Shown: piece by piece, positions 41,765 through 50,537 of the stretch
Layout of the letters: every line of letters starts with the position of its first letter
Position numbering within the stretch: position 1 is the first letter of the stretch
Source: Rhizobacter sp. Root1238
GTDB taxonomy: Bacteria; Pseudomonadota; Gammaproteobacteria; Burkholderiales; Burkholderiaceae_C
Assembly: GCF_001425825.1 (NCBI RefSeq)
Contig: NZ_LMDM01000045.1
Span: 173,109 to 237,108 of the forward strand
Direction of reading: 5' to 3'
Length of the DNA: 64,000 bases
Translations under genes and position numbers: made by a program
The notes under the pieces: generated by a model
Told to the model about the DNA's origin: nothing
The model's input: the letters and a program-made list of their open reading frames with translations, nothing else
Database searches by the model: none

Positions 41765-42845
41765 GGTCGTTCCTTGGGGTGGAAGGGGGCGCGGTGACGG
41801 GTGTCATCTGCGCCGGGTTCAACAGGAGTTCGCCGCGGTCGGGGTGCGGCGTCTTGCGGCCGAGCCAGCTGGTCAGGCCGAGCGCCGCCGGTGTCGCGCC
41901 CGACAGGCCGAGCGCCGGCACCGCGCTGCCCTGCAGGATCAGCCGCAGGTCCCACAGCATCTCGAAGCCGAGCAGCTGGCGCATCCAGTCGCGCAGCTCG
42001 ACCAGCGAGCGCTGGCCGGGCAGGAACTGGCGGTACTGCGCGAGCGTCAGCGGGCCGATGTGCAGCCGCAGCTTGTACTGGCGGTCCCAGACCTTGCTGC
42101 CGGCCACCGCCGAGACGCCGAGCGCCGCGCCCATGCCGCCGCGGCCACCGAGTCGGGTGCGGTCCTCGGGACGCAGCGGCAGCCAGTGGCCGACGTGCGA
42201 TTCGACGCGGATCGGCACCGCGAAGTACTGGCGCAGCACCTTGACGATCGATTCGGGCCGGCGCGTCGCGCTCGCCAGGTGGCCGCTCATGAAGCGCTTG
42301 GCGGCATCGGGCACCTGGTCGGCGCGACGCAGCGCGGTGGGCGCCTGGCCGAACAGCGCGCCGACCCATTTGGCGAACTGGTCGTCGCTCGCGCGGTCGG
42401 CCTGCACGGCCGGCTGCGACTGCGCCCACGCGCGGTAGAACAGCAGCAGCATGCGGTGGTGGAACAGGTCGGCGAAGCGCGCGAAGGTGGCGTCGCCATG
42501 GTTGCGCAGCCGGTCGCGCGCGTGTTCGGTGTAGTGCAGCGGCAGCGGCCCCATCGGGCCGAACAGCCCGAAGAAGCGCACGCCGAGCCGCGGCACGTTG
42601 CGCTCGCTGGCGTCGAACGACATCACGCCGGCCGGCGCGAAATCGAGCTCCGGGTCCTGGCCCAGCCGCACCGGCTCGGCCCCGGGCCGCAGCGCCGAGC
42701 CGAGCCGCGGCGACTGCGGCCACAGCGCGTCGATCTGGCGCAGCACCGCGAAGAAGTCGTGCGCCCACGGCTGCTTCGCGATCTCGTCGAACAGCCGCGT
42801 GCGGCGTTCGTACAGGGCCTGCGGATCCGGTGGCGTGGCGCTCAC
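41757..42845 (-). CDS. tssG: T6SS baseplate protein TssG
   Basis: A 362-residue protein that starts at GTG 42845, overlapping the tssF stop as GTGA. Typical TssG features are DFFAVLRQIDALWPQSPRLG near the N-terminus, RFFGLFGPMGPLPLHYTEHA around residue 90 and FHHRMLLLFYRAWAQSQP around 130. It forms the wedge with TssF, TssE and TssK. It is encoded between tssF and tssH, the usual ImpG-ImpH-ClpV order. Confidence 0.94.
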   Translation of the reverse strand: MSATPPDPQALYERRTRLFDEIAKQPWAHDFFAVLRQIDALWPQSPRLGSALRPGAEPVRLGQDPELDFAPAGVMSFDASERNVPRLGVRFFGLFGPMGPLPLHYTEHARDRLRNHGDATFARFADLFHHRMLLLFYRAWAQSQPAVQADRASDDQFAKWVGALFGQAPTALRRADQVPDAAKRFMSGHLASATRRPESIVKVLRQYFAVPIRVESHVGHWLPLRPEDRTRLGGRGGMGAALGVSAVAGSKVWDRQYKLRLHIGPLTLAQYRQFLPGQRSLVELRDWMRQLLGFEMLWDLRLILQGSAVPALGLSGATPAALGLTSWLGRKTPHPDRGELLLNPAQMTPVTAPPSTPRNDHG

Positions 42846-44710
42846 AGCATCGCCTTCGAGCCGACGCGCGGCTGCGATCGCAGGATCTCGCCGCGCGTCG
42901 CCGAGCGGACGATGGTTTCGGAAAAACTGTTGGCCGACGCATGCCGGGCGTAGAAGTGCTCCAGCACGCAGCCGAGCAGGAAGGCGCTCGAGCCCTGGAA
43001 GCCGAGCTCGTCGACGGTGGTCGTCACCTCGACGCCGCAGCCGAAGGTCAGCGGTCCGGGGAAGGGCAGCCGGCGCACCACCGCGCGCGCGTCCACCGCC
43101 TGGATGCCCTCGACCTGCTTGGCCCAGCTGACGTCCTGTTCCGGCCCGTGCAGCGCCATCAGGCTGCGCAGCGCCGACGCGGCACGGCGCGGGTCTTCGC
43201 CGGCAATGCTCAGGTAGTTCAGCGTCAACAGGCTCACCAGCGACCAGCCGACGTCGCCGCGCGCGATGCGCTGCACCGGCCGCGACGGGCCGCGCAGCGT
43301 CTCGATGCGGCCGGCCGGTCCGGCGACGTCGAGCGCCCAGGTGCTGGCCGAACCGGGCAGCAGCGTCGGCAGGTCGCGGTTGGTGACCAGCGCGGTCAGC
43401 GAGACCTGGCGGATGTCTTCGCGGTACGGCGCGTTGCGCGGGTCGACCAGCGACAGGAACACCTCCTGGCCGACGTAGGCCGAGCGCGGCCCTTCGAGGC
43501 GCTGCCGGCTCGACAGCAGCCGCGGCTCGCGGCGCAGCGTGTAGAACGCGCCGTGGTTGCGCGACTCTTCGTGGAAGGTGGCGTACAGCGGCAGGAAGCG
43601 CTGCTCGGCGACCTGACCGGTGCCGAAGCCGGTGACGCTCTCGATCGTGTGGACCTCGTAGTCCATCGGCCGCGTGCGGTCCGGCACCGCGTGGTGCTCG
43701 AAGCTGCCCGGGCCGAGCTGGATGCGGTCGAGCCGCTTCGGGAACAGGTTGATCGCCGGCGTGCAGTACAGCGCAAGGCTGTTCGCATCGACCAGCGATT
43801 CGAGCGCCGGCTCGCCGCGCCCGAACAGCAGCACGATCTCGCATTCGCTGCTGTCGATGCGCGCCAGCCGCCGCGCCAGGTCGGTGACCGAGAAGAACAG
43901 GAAGCGCTGCGGCAGCGCCGCGTACTCCTGCAGCAGCCGGTGGCCGCTGAAGCCGCGCAGCGTGTCGGGCAGCAGCGCCTGCTCGTCGTCGTAGCCGACC
44001 GCCTCGACGGATGCGCCGTCGGCATAGCCCTGGTTCGGCGAGCGCGCGGCACCGCCGTGCACCCAGGTCGCGAGGCTCGCGCCGAGCACCAGTTCGTGCA
44101 GGCGGAACGCGACGTCGTCGCCGGCGCTGATGTAGAAGCTCAGCTGCTCCATCGGCAGCTGGCTGAACTTGAGGCCGGCGCTCGCCTTCAGCCGGATGCG
44201 CAGCCCGCCGCGCACCTGGCGGGCCGGCGGCAGGTGGGCCAGCGGCAGGTCGGGTGCGTGCGTGAAGTACGTTACCGCGTCGATCTCGACCGGCCACAGC
44301 GTCACGTCGTGCGCGGTGCGGAATTCGCAGCGGGTGTTCTGGCCGCGCACCAGGTCGCTGTGCAGCGCGCTGCCGCGCTTGACGCCGAAGCCGCGCGCCA
44401 GGTTCGGGTCGAGCGGATCGGGCCGCATGCGCGCGATCATCGTCGACGGCATCGGCGACAGGAAGCCGGGGTAGACGGTCTCGAGCAGGTGCTGGATCAG
44501 CCGCGGGTGCTCGGCGTCGATCTTCAGCTGCACCCGCGCGGCCATGAAGGCGAAGCCCTCCAGCAGCCGTTCGACATACGGATCGGTGACCTCGACGCCG
44601 TCCATCGACAGGCGCGCGGCGATCTTCGGAAACTCTTTCGCGAACTCGGCGCCGACCTCTTTCAGGTGGCCGAGTTCGTCGTTGTACAGGCGCAGCAGGT
44701 TCGGATCCAT
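42842..44710 (-). CDS. tssF: T6SS baseplate protein TssF
   Basis: A 622-residue protein of the usual TssF length. The N-terminus (LLRLYNDELGHLKEVGAEFA, then DPYVERLLEGFAFMAARVQ and LEtVYPGFLSPMPS-like LLETVYPGFLSP) is strongly conserved in the ImpG family. It contributes two copies to each baseplate wedge. It starts 13 bases after the tssE stop and overlaps tssG by GTGA. Confidence 0.95.
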   Translation of the reverse strand: MDPNLLRLYNDELGHLKEVGAEFAKEFPKIAARLSMDGVEVTDPYVERLLEGFAFMAARVQLKIDAEHPRLIQHLLETVYPGFLSPMPSTMIARMRPDPLDPNLARGFGVKRGSALHSDLVRGQNTRCEFRTAHDVTLWPVEIDAVTYFTHAPDLPLAHLPPARQVRGGLRIRLKASAGLKFSQLPMEQLSFYISAGDDVAFRLHELVLGASLATWVHGGAARSPNQGYADGASVEAVGYDDEQALLPDTLRGFSGHRLLQEYAALPQRFLFFSVTDLARRLARIDSSECEIVLLFGRGEPALESLVDANSLALYCTPAINLFPKRLDRIQLGPGSFEHHAVPDRTRPMDYEVHTIESVTGFGTGQVAEQRFLPLYATFHEESRNHGAFYTLRREPRLLSSRQRLEGPRSAYVGQEVFLSLVDPRNAPYREDIRQVSLTALVTNRDLPTLLPGSASTWALDVAGPAGRIETLRGPSRPVQRIARGDVGWSLVSLLTLNYLSIAGEDPRRAASALRSLMALHGPEQDVSWAKQVEGIQAVDARAVVRRLPFPGPLTFGCGVEVTTTVDELGFQGSSAFLLGCVLEHFYARHASANSFSETIVRSATRGEILRSQPRVGSKAML

Positions 44711-44723
44711 CGGGGCGAGCCGC

Positions 44724-45248
44724 TCAGGTCTTGCGTTTCAGGGAACTGCTGGTGGCGTCGCGCACCTCGATCTGCCCGGCCTCCAGGTCGACCTGGGTGC
44801 GCAGCAGCAGTTCCAGCGGCACCGGCTGGGCCCACATGAAGCCGCGGATCTCGAACTCGATGACGTTGTGGGTGTCGAGCACGCTGGACGGTTCGAGCGC
44901 TTTCACGTCGAGCGAGTCTTCCATCACGCGCGGCTCGAAGCGCAGGATGGCCTGCTTGATCGTGCGCTCGAGCAGCGGCACGTCGATGCGCGACGCGAGC
45001 TGGCCCGACATCGGCGGCAGCCCGTAGTTGATGACCGAGTCGCCTGCCAGCGGGTAGGTTTGCGACAGCAGCGGCATCGGCTTGACCGCGTTCAGCAGCC
45101 ACGACAGGTCGCGCAGCACCGCCTCGCGGATCTGCGCCTTGTTCATCACGCGGCTGTCGTCGGACTCGACGCGCGACTGCGGGTCGAGGTCGGTCAGGCG
45201 GTCGAGCAGGACCGGCTGCAGCCGATCGCGTACCTCATGGTTGGCCAT
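44724..45248 (-). CDS. tssE: T6SS baseplate protein TssE (gp25-like)
   Basis: A 174-residue protein with a gp25-like fold. Family motifs are REAVLRDLSWLLNA (residues 42-55), VINYGLPPMSG (about 73-83) and the final strand FEIRGFMWAQP. It anchors the sheath to the baseplate. It sits 9 bases after the tagJ stop and 13 bases before tssF. Length and order are as expected. Confidence 0.94.
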   Translation of the reverse strand: MANHEVRDRLQPVLLDRLTDLDPQSRVESDDSRVMNKAQIREAVLRDLSWLLNAVKPMPLLSQTYPLAGDSVINYGLPPMSGQLASRIDVPLLERTIKQAILRFEPRVMEDSLDVKALEPSSVLDTHNVIEFEIRGFMWAQPVPLELLLRTQVDLEAGQIEVRDATSSSLKRKT

Positions 45249-45257
45249 GGTCGTCGG

Positions 45258-46100
45258 TCAGGCCGCGGCGTCCGGCGTCGGCTCGTCGTCGGGCACCGGC
45301 AGCGGCTCGAGCGTGATCTCGCGCACCGCCAGCAGGTCGCTGTCGTGCTCACCGAGCGCCAGCACGCGCTGGCCGATGCCGCGGAAGTGCTCGTCGTTCA
45401 GCGCCTGCCATTCGGTGCGGCGCGCCAGTTGCGCCAGCGCATCGCCTTCGGTCGCGGTGCCGGGGTAGCGGGTCGGGATCAGCGCGACCGACTGGCCGCC
45501 GTTGGTGAAGTCGAGCTGCGCGGCGCTCCACACCATGTCGCGCAGGTCGGCAGGTTCCTCGATCGTGATCTTCGTCAGCGCGCTGAACGGCACCCAGCAG
45601 TAGCGGCCGTTGATCAGCGCTTCGAGCACCGGGCCGAGCCGCGAATCGGCGTCGGCGATCCAGTCGAAGGGTTGCCCGTTCAGCGTGCCGGGCGTCGGCG
45701 GCGCGGCGTCGAAGGCATCGGTGCGCAGCTTCGCGGCCAGTGCCGCATCGCCGCGCGCATCGGCCATCAGCGCTTCGACGAGCCAGGCCACCCAGGCCTG
45801 CGGTCGGCCGAACACCATCGGCGTGGTCTTGCCGGCGAACACCGCTTCGCGCAGCGTCTCGCACTTCAGCGCCTCGCGGTAGGTGTTGACCATCGGCAGC
45901 GTCGACGCGTCGAGCTCGCCGCACACCTCCAGCTGGGTCATCGCGCGCGGCCACTGGCCCAGCACGCACAGCAGCTGGAACAGGAAGACGCGCAGCTTCG
46001 GGTCGGCCGGCTTCGCGCGCACGCCGTCCTGCAGGCTCTTCAATGCGGCATCGGTGCGGCCCTCTTTCAGGGCCTGTTCGGCGGCTTGGACGGGCGTCAT
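45258..46100 (-). CDS. tagJ: T6SS accessory protein TagJ/ImpE
   Basis: A 280-residue protein. An N-terminal TPR-like half (EQALKEGRTDAALKSLQDGV, LFQLLCVLGQWPRAMTQLEV) is followed by an ImpE-type C-terminal half (RYCWVPFSALTKITIEEPADLRD). TagJ binds the sheath protein TssB in some systems and modulates sheath recycling by ClpV. It begins one base from the hcp stop on this strand. Its presence marks this as a TagJ-containing T6SS subtype of the kind seen in Pseudomonas H1 and many Burkholderiales. Confidence 0.92.
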   Translation of the reverse strand: MTPVQAAEQALKEGRTDAALKSLQDGVRAKPADPKLRVFLFQLLCVLGQWPRAMTQLEVCGELDASTLPMVNTYREALKCETLREAVFAGKTTPMVFGRPQAWVAWLVEALMADARGDAALAAKLRTDAFDAAPPTPGTLNGQPFDWIADADSRLGPVLEALINGRYCWVPFSALTKITIEEPADLRDMVWSAAQLDFTNGGQSVALIPTRYPGTATEGDALAQLARRTEWQALNDEHFRGIGQRVLALGEHDSDLLAVREITLEPLPVPDDEPTPDAAA

Positions 46101-46101
46101 G

Positions 46102-46590
46102 TCAGCTGGCCTGGACTTCGTTCTCGAAGGTGTTCACGCCCTTGGCGGCGCCCGCCATGTCCTGTGCGCGGTACTCGACCTTCACCTTGAAGAAGGCGAT
46201 GCGGATCTCCTCGATCAGCTCCGGCGCGCCGTCGGTTTCGTTGCGCAGCCGGTGCGACAGGATGCGCGCCTTCTCGACGGTGATCGTCAGGTACGGGATC
46301 GACGCCATGCCACCGGCCTTGTGCACCGACAGCGTGGCCTTCTTGATGACTTCATTGGCACGCAGCGCCGACATCAGCCCGGTGCTCGCCGAATCGACGC
46401 GCTTGCGCACGATCAGCTCCTGCATCGTCGTGCGGGCGGCCGCGCTGCCGAAGGCGGTCGCATTGCCGTCCAGGCCCCAGCTCCAGCCGACGACCTCGAT
46501 CTCGTCGGTGTGCTTGGCATCGCGCGATTCGCCCTTGATCGGGCCCTGCGCCGTGCCCTCGACCTTGAGGTACATGTCGGCTTTGGACAT
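46102..46590 (-). CDS. hcp: T6SS tube protein Hcp (paralogue 2)
   Basis: A 162-residue Hcp-family protein. It begins DMYLKVEG and contains GESRDAKHTDEIEVVGWSWG and the barrel strands ending IRIAFFKVKVEYRAQD. Compared with the upstream hcp it has a shorter 50s loop and a distinct C-terminus (FENEVQAS). An intrinsic terminator lies between the two copies, so this copy probably depends on read-through or its own promoter. Having two different Hcps allows different cargo or tube compositions. Confidence 0.93.
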   Translation of the reverse strand: MSKADMYLKVEGTAQGPIKGESRDAKHTDEIEVVGWSWGLDGNATAFGSAAARTTMQELIVRKRVDSASTGLMSALRANEVIKKATLSVHKAGGMASIPYLTITVEKARILSHRLRNETDGAPELIEEIRIAFFKVKVEYRAQDMAGAAKGVNTFENEVQAS

Positions 46591-46613
46591 AGGGTCTTTC
46601 CTTGCTGGCGTTT

Positions 46614-46658
46614 CAAAAAGGGAGCGCCACGAAAAGGCCCGAAGGCCGATCCGTGGCG
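46614..46658 (-). terminator. Intrinsic terminator between the two hcp genes
   Basis: On the minus strand CGCCACG (46658-46652) pairs with CGTGGCG (46631-46625), and an inner GGCC/GGCC stem with a TTC loop lies between. CTCCC and five T follow (to about 46615). This should stop or reduce transcription after the first hcp. Confidence 0.65.
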
Positions 46659-46680
46659 TGCGCAGGAAGCCTGCGGCCGC

Positions 46681-47163
46681 TTACGCGATCGTGTTCGTCG
46701 CGCGATCGATGCCGACGGTGCTGGTGGAACCCTTGCCGCCGGTGTCCGACTGCGTGGTGTATTCCATCTTGAACTTCGAGAAGTTCAGGCTGATGTTTTC
46801 CGTCAGGCGGTCTTCACCACCGCTGCCGCCGGTCGACAGCGACGACACGATGACGCTGTCCAGCGTGATCTTGATGTACTCGAGCGGCTTGTCGCCGGCC
46901 TTGCGCACGGTCAGCACGGCCTGCTTGATGTGCGTGCCCTTGAAGCTGGCCATCGCCAGTGCGGTCGACGACGCGTCGACGTACTTGGTCAGCGACAGGT
47001 CCTGGACGCTGACCTTGCCCGAACCGCCACCGGCGCCGTTGCCGAACGAGGCGCTCTGCGCGCAGCCCCAATTCCAGGCCAGGACGTCGATCTCGTCCTT
47101 GTGCGACGAATCCTTCGACTCGCCCTTGATGTCACCGATCTTGATGAACATGTCTACAGCCAT
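46681..47163 (-). CDS. hcp: T6SS tube protein Hcp (paralogue 1)
   Basis: A 160-residue Hcp protein directly after tssC. The start MAVDMFIKIGDIKGES and the KDEIDVLAWNWG strand are diagnostic. The insert GNGAGGGSGKVSVQ and the final STSTVGIDRATNTIA resemble Hcp1. Hexameric rings stack into the inner tube and carry small effectors. A GAAGGAGAAGC sequence before the ATG is a strong ribosome site, and a hairpin and a terminator bracket the gene. That fits high expression of a short transcript. Confidence 0.95.
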   Translation of the reverse strand: MAVDMFIKIGDIKGESKDSSHKDEIDVLAWNWGCAQSASFGNGAGGGSGKVSVQDLSLTKYVDASSTALAMASFKGTHIKQAVLTVRKAGDKPLEYIKITLDSVIVSSLSTGGSGGEDRLTENISLNFSKFKMEYTTQSDTGGKGSTSTVGIDRATNTIA

Positions 47164-47277
47164 GATGCTTCTCCTTCAACTAAGTTGACCCGCTTGTGGG
47201 ATGCCGGGAGAGGGGTGCCGCGACGTCTGGGTATTCCGTCGCGCGCCCGGCGTTTCTGTTTCGTTTCCCGGCAAGCT

Positions 47278-47320
47278 GAACCTCCCGGGCTGCGATTCGC
47301 GTGGCCGCCGTGGGAGGTTC
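47278..47320 (-). other. Perfect 9-bp inverted repeat between tssC and hcp
   Basis: GAACCTCCC at 47278-47286 and GGGAGGTTC at 47312-47320 are exact reverse complements around 25 bases. The transcript of the 185-base tssC-hcp gap can form this stem. It may protect the hcp transcript or attenuate read-through from tssC. No T-run follows. Confidence 0.5.
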
Positions 47321-47348
47321 CACGCCGGCCCCGCTTTCCTGCGTCTGA

Positions 47349-48842
47349 TCAAGCCGCCTTTTGAGAGGGCAGCTTCGAAACCAGGCGCAGAGACACTGTC
47401 AAACCTTCCAGCTGGTAGTGGGGGCGCAGGAAGAACTTCGAGCTGTAGTAGCCCGGGTTGCCTTCGACTTCTTCCACCACCACCTCGGCCGCCGCCAGCG
47501 GGCGACGGGCCTTGGTGTCTTCCGACGAGTGGGCGGGGTCTCCGTCCACGTAATTCATGATCCAGTCCTGCAGCCAGCGCTGCACTTCGTCGCGTTCCTT
47601 GAACGAGCCCACCTTGTCGCGCACGATGCACTTCAGGTAGTGCGCGAAGCGGCAGGTCGCGAACAGGTACGGCAGGCGCGCGGCCAGGTTGGCGTTGGCC
47701 GACGCATCCGGGTCGTCGTACTCGGCCGGCTTCTGCAGCGACTGCGCGCCGATGAAGGCCGCGAAATCGGAGTTCTTGCGGTGCACCAGCGGCATGAAGC
47801 CGTTCTTCGCGAGTTCGGCTTCGCGCCGGTCGCTGATCGCGATCTCGGTCGGGCACTTCATGTCGACACCGCCGTCGTCGGTCGGGAAGGTGTGCGTCGG
47901 CAGGCCTTCGACCGCGCCGCCGGATTCGATGCCGCGGATCCGCGAGCACCAGCCATACTGTTTGAAAGAACGATTGATGTTGACCGCCATCGCGTACGCC
48001 GAGTTTGCCCAGGTGTACTTGGTGTGGTCGGCGCTGCCGGTGTCTTCTTCGAAGTTGAAGGCCTCGACCGGGTTGGTCTTCGCGCCGTACGGGATGCGCG
48101 CCAGGAAGCGCGGCATCGCCAGGCCGATGTAGCGCGCGTCGTCCGATTCGCGCAGCGAGCGCCAGCCGGCGTACTCGGGCGTCGTGAAGATCTTGCTCAG
48201 GTCGCGCGGGTTCGCGAGTTCCTGCCACGAGCCCATCTGCATCAGGCCCGGGTCGGCGGCGGCGATGAACGGCGAGTGGGCCGCGGCCGAGACCTTGGCG
48301 ATCTCGCCCAGCAGCTCGACGTCGGGCGGGGTCTGGCCGAAGTAGTAGTCGCCGACCAGGCAGCCGAACGGCTCGCCGCCGAACTGGCCGAACTCTTCTT
48401 CGTAGACGCGCTTGAAGATCGGGCTCTGGTCCCAGGCCGTGCCTTTGTAGCGCTTCAGCGTCTTGCTGAGGTCCGTCTTGCTGATGTTCATCACGCGGAT
48501 CTTCAGCTGCTCGTCGGTCTCGGTGTTGTTGACGAGGTGGTGCAGCCCGCGCCACGCGCTTTCCAGCTGCTGGAATTCGGGGTGGTGCATGATCAGGTTG
48601 ATCTGCTCGCTGAGCTTCTTGTCGAGCTCGGCGATCATCGCCTCGATCGAGTTGACGACGTCGGTGCCGATCAGCTTGGTCTGCGCGAGCGCCTGCTGCG
48701 CGAGCGTCAGGATGGCGGTCTCGACCGCCGATTTCGCCTCGTCGCTCTTCGGCTTGAATTCCTTGTTCAGCAGGCTGGCGAAATCGCCGCCCTGGAATTC
48801 GACGCCCTGCAGCGCGGAGGATTGGTTCTGTGCTTCTGCCAT
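47349..48842 (-). CDS. tssC: T6SS sheath large subunit TssC/VipB
   Basis: A 497-residue protein of normal length. Key family segments are DKKLSEQINLIMHHPEFQQLESAWRGL-type (about 70-95), VGDYYFG and PFIAAADPGL near 180-195, and CRFAHYLKCIVRDKVGSF near 395. With TssB it builds the contractile sheath in the cytoplasm. It begins 25 bases after the tssB stop. A long gap with an inverted repeat separates it from hcp. Confidence 0.96.
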   Translation of the reverse strand: MAEAQNQSSALQGVEFQGGDFASLLNKEFKPKSDEAKSAVETAILTLAQQALAQTKLIGTDVVNSIEAMIAELDKKLSEQINLIMHHPEFQQLESAWRGLHHLVNNTETDEQLKIRVMNISKTDLSKTLKRYKGTAWDQSPIFKRVYEEEFGQFGGEPFGCLVGDYYFGQTPPDVELLGEIAKVSAAAHSPFIAAADPGLMQMGSWQELANPRDLSKIFTTPEYAGWRSLRESDDARYIGLAMPRFLARIPYGAKTNPVEAFNFEEDTGSADHTKYTWANSAYAMAVNINRSFKQYGWCSRIRGIESGGAVEGLPTHTFPTDDGGVDMKCPTEIAISDRREAELAKNGFMPLVHRKNSDFAAFIGAQSLQKPAEYDDPDASANANLAARLPYLFATCRFAHYLKCIVRDKVGSFKERDEVQRWLQDWIMNYVDGDPAHSSEDTKARRPLAAAEVVVEEVEGNPGYYSSKFFLRPHYQLEGLTVSLRLVSKLPSQKAA

Positions 48843-48867
48843 TGCGTTCTCCTGTGTCGCGCTGCGC

Positions 48868-49377
48868 TTATTCGGCCTTCGGCTCGTCGGCCTTCTTGGC
48901 GCCCGCCAGGCTGCTCAGCAGGGCCGGGTCGGCCATCACCTTCGCCAGCAGTTCCTCGGCGCCGCTCTTGCCGTCCATGTAGGTGATCAGGTTCGACAGC
49001 TGCTGGCGGGCTTCGAGCAGCTTGCGCAGCGCATCGTTGTTGCGCGCGATGGCCGCCGGCGAGAAGTCGTCCATGCTGTTGAAGGTGAGGTCGACGCTGA
49101 CGTTGCCCTCGCCGGTCAGCGTGTTGGGCACCTGGAACGCGACGCGCGGCTTCATCGACTTCATGCGGCTGTCGAAGTTGTCGACGTCGAACTCGAGGAA
49201 CTTGCGGTCGGCCACCGGCGCGAGCGGGTCGGCCGGCTTGCCCGACAGGTCGGACAGCACGCCCATCACGAACGGAAGCTGCACCTTCTTCTCGGCGCCG
49301 TAGAGCTCGACGTCGTATTCGATCTGGACACGCGGCGCACGGTTGCGGGCGATGAATTTTTGACTGCTGGTGGCCAT
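48868..49377 (-). CDS. tssB: T6SS sheath small subunit TssB/VipA
   Basis: A 169-residue protein. It starts ATSSQKFIARNRAPRVQIEYDVE, contains VQLPFVMGVLSDLSG at about 30-45 and KFLEFDVDNFDSRM at about 60-75, all characteristic of VipA. It pairs with TssC in the sheath and is the recognition partner of ClpV in sheath recycling. It is the second gene of the operon after tssA, 54 bases from its stop. Confidence 0.96.
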   Translation of the reverse strand: MATSSQKFIARNRAPRVQIEYDVELYGAEKKVQLPFVMGVLSDLSGKPADPLAPVADRKFLEFDVDNFDSRMKSMKPRVAFQVPNTLTGEGNVSVDLTFNSMDDFSPAAIARNNDALRKLLEARQQLSNLITYMDGKSGAEELLAKVMADPALLSSLAGAKKADEPKAE

Positions 49378-49431
49378 GGTGGACTCCCGTGGTGTTGACA
49401 GGCCCTGGGGCGGGTTCGGTGGTTCAGTTTG

Positions 49432-50454
49432 CTACTGGTCGGGACTGCCGGCGATGCGTTCGACCTGGCCGAGGCCGTCGGACGCGAGGTCGCGGATGAT
49501 GTCCATGAAATTCTTGCCCATCAACCGCTGCGCCCGGCGGATCAGCAGCGGCGCCGGGTTGCTGGGCTCGTTGCGTTCGATCCATTCGCAGACGCGGTCG
49601 AGCGTGCGGCTCACGTCTTCGCGGCTGCGCAGCGCGCCGACCGCGACGGCGCTGCCGCCGGTGTTCGTGGCACCGCCGGCATCGCCGCCGTCGGCAGCTT
49701 CCGCGGCGGCGGCCTCGCCGTCGGCCGCCTCGGCCTGCGCCGCGGCGCTCGCCAGGCACTGGGCCAGCACGCGCAGCGGGCGCAACTCGGGACCCTGGCT
49801 GCCGCCGACCTTGTCGATCAGCACCGCTTCGATGCGGGCCATCTCGTCGCCGGCCTGCTTCAGCGCGGCCAGCGTGCCGGGAACCTGGGCTTCGGCGGCC
49901 TTCAGTGCCTGCTGCACGCCTTCGGGGCTGGGGGCGGATTCATTGCTGTTCGGCTGGGCCTTGCCGGCGGCCAGCTCGATCTGGCGCACGGTGAGCTGGG
50001 CGCGGCCGCCGCCGACCGGGGCGTGGCGCAGGTCGGCCAGCCCGAACGACGGATCGACCAGCGGCGCCAGCGCGTTCAGCCGCATCGTCGGGTCGTTGTT
50101 GTCGTCGGCGTCGAGCAGCGGGTAGGCACGGTCCCAGTGGCGTTCCAGCAGCCCGGCGATCAGCGCCAGCGCACTGGCGTACATGGCCGCGCCATGCTGG
50201 CGGGCGCCGGAGCGGGCCAGCAGCACGGCGACCCGCAGGTCGCGGGTGCGCTCGGCGAGCTGGCGGGATTGTTCGAAAACGGTGCGCCAGTCGGGGTCTT
50301 CGGCCGGGATCACGGTGTCGCCGAACTGCTGCTCGGGCTTGCCGCGCGACGCTTCTTCCAGCGCAAGGAACGCCGGGTCGTACTCCAGGTCCGGCCCGCA
50401 GGGCGCGTCGTCGGAGAGCGGCGCCAGCAGTTCTTCGACGGGGAGGGCGTTCAT
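49432..50454 (-). CDS. tssA: T6SS assembly protein TssA (ImpA type)
   Basis: A 340-residue protein with the ImpA N-terminal domain: LLAPLSDDAPCGPDLEYDP at 10-28 and AVLLARSGARQHGAAMYASALALIAGLLE near 110. After an Ala/Glu-rich hinge (about 240-275) the short C-terminal domain ends with RAQRLMGKNFMDIIRDLASDGLGQV, typical of the TssA class with a C-terminal ring. It guides tube and sheath polymerisation. It is the first gene of the T6SS operon; transcription starts in the 83 bases before the ATG or further upstream. Confidence 0.95.
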   Translation of the reverse strand: MNALPVEELLAPLSDDAPCGPDLEYDPAFLALEEASRGKPEQQFGDTVIPAEDPDWRTVFEQSRQLAERTRDLRVAVLLARSGARQHGAAMYASALALIAGLLERHWDRAYPLLDADDNNDPTMRLNALAPLVDPSFGLADLRHAPVGGGRAQLTVRQIELAAGKAQPNSNESAPSPEGVQQALKAAEAQVPGTLAALKQAGDEMARIEAVLIDKVGGSQGPELRPLRVLAQCLASAAAQAEAADGEAAAAEAADGGDAGGATNTGGSAVAVGALRSREDVSRTLDRVCEWIERNEPSNPAPLLIRRAQRLMGKNFMDIIRDLASDGLGQVERIAGSPDQ

Positions 50455-50537
50455 GGAGGTGCGGGACGGCAGGCAGTGACGATGGGGTGGACTCTAGAAA
50501 GGAGGGGAGTCCTCCACATCTGCCGAAAGTCACTTCT

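Noticed and set aside
38570..41797. Plus-strand open frame of about 1075 codons opposite tssH
   Set aside because: The product is Arg/His/Leu-rich low-complexity sequence; tssH on the other strand is unambiguous.
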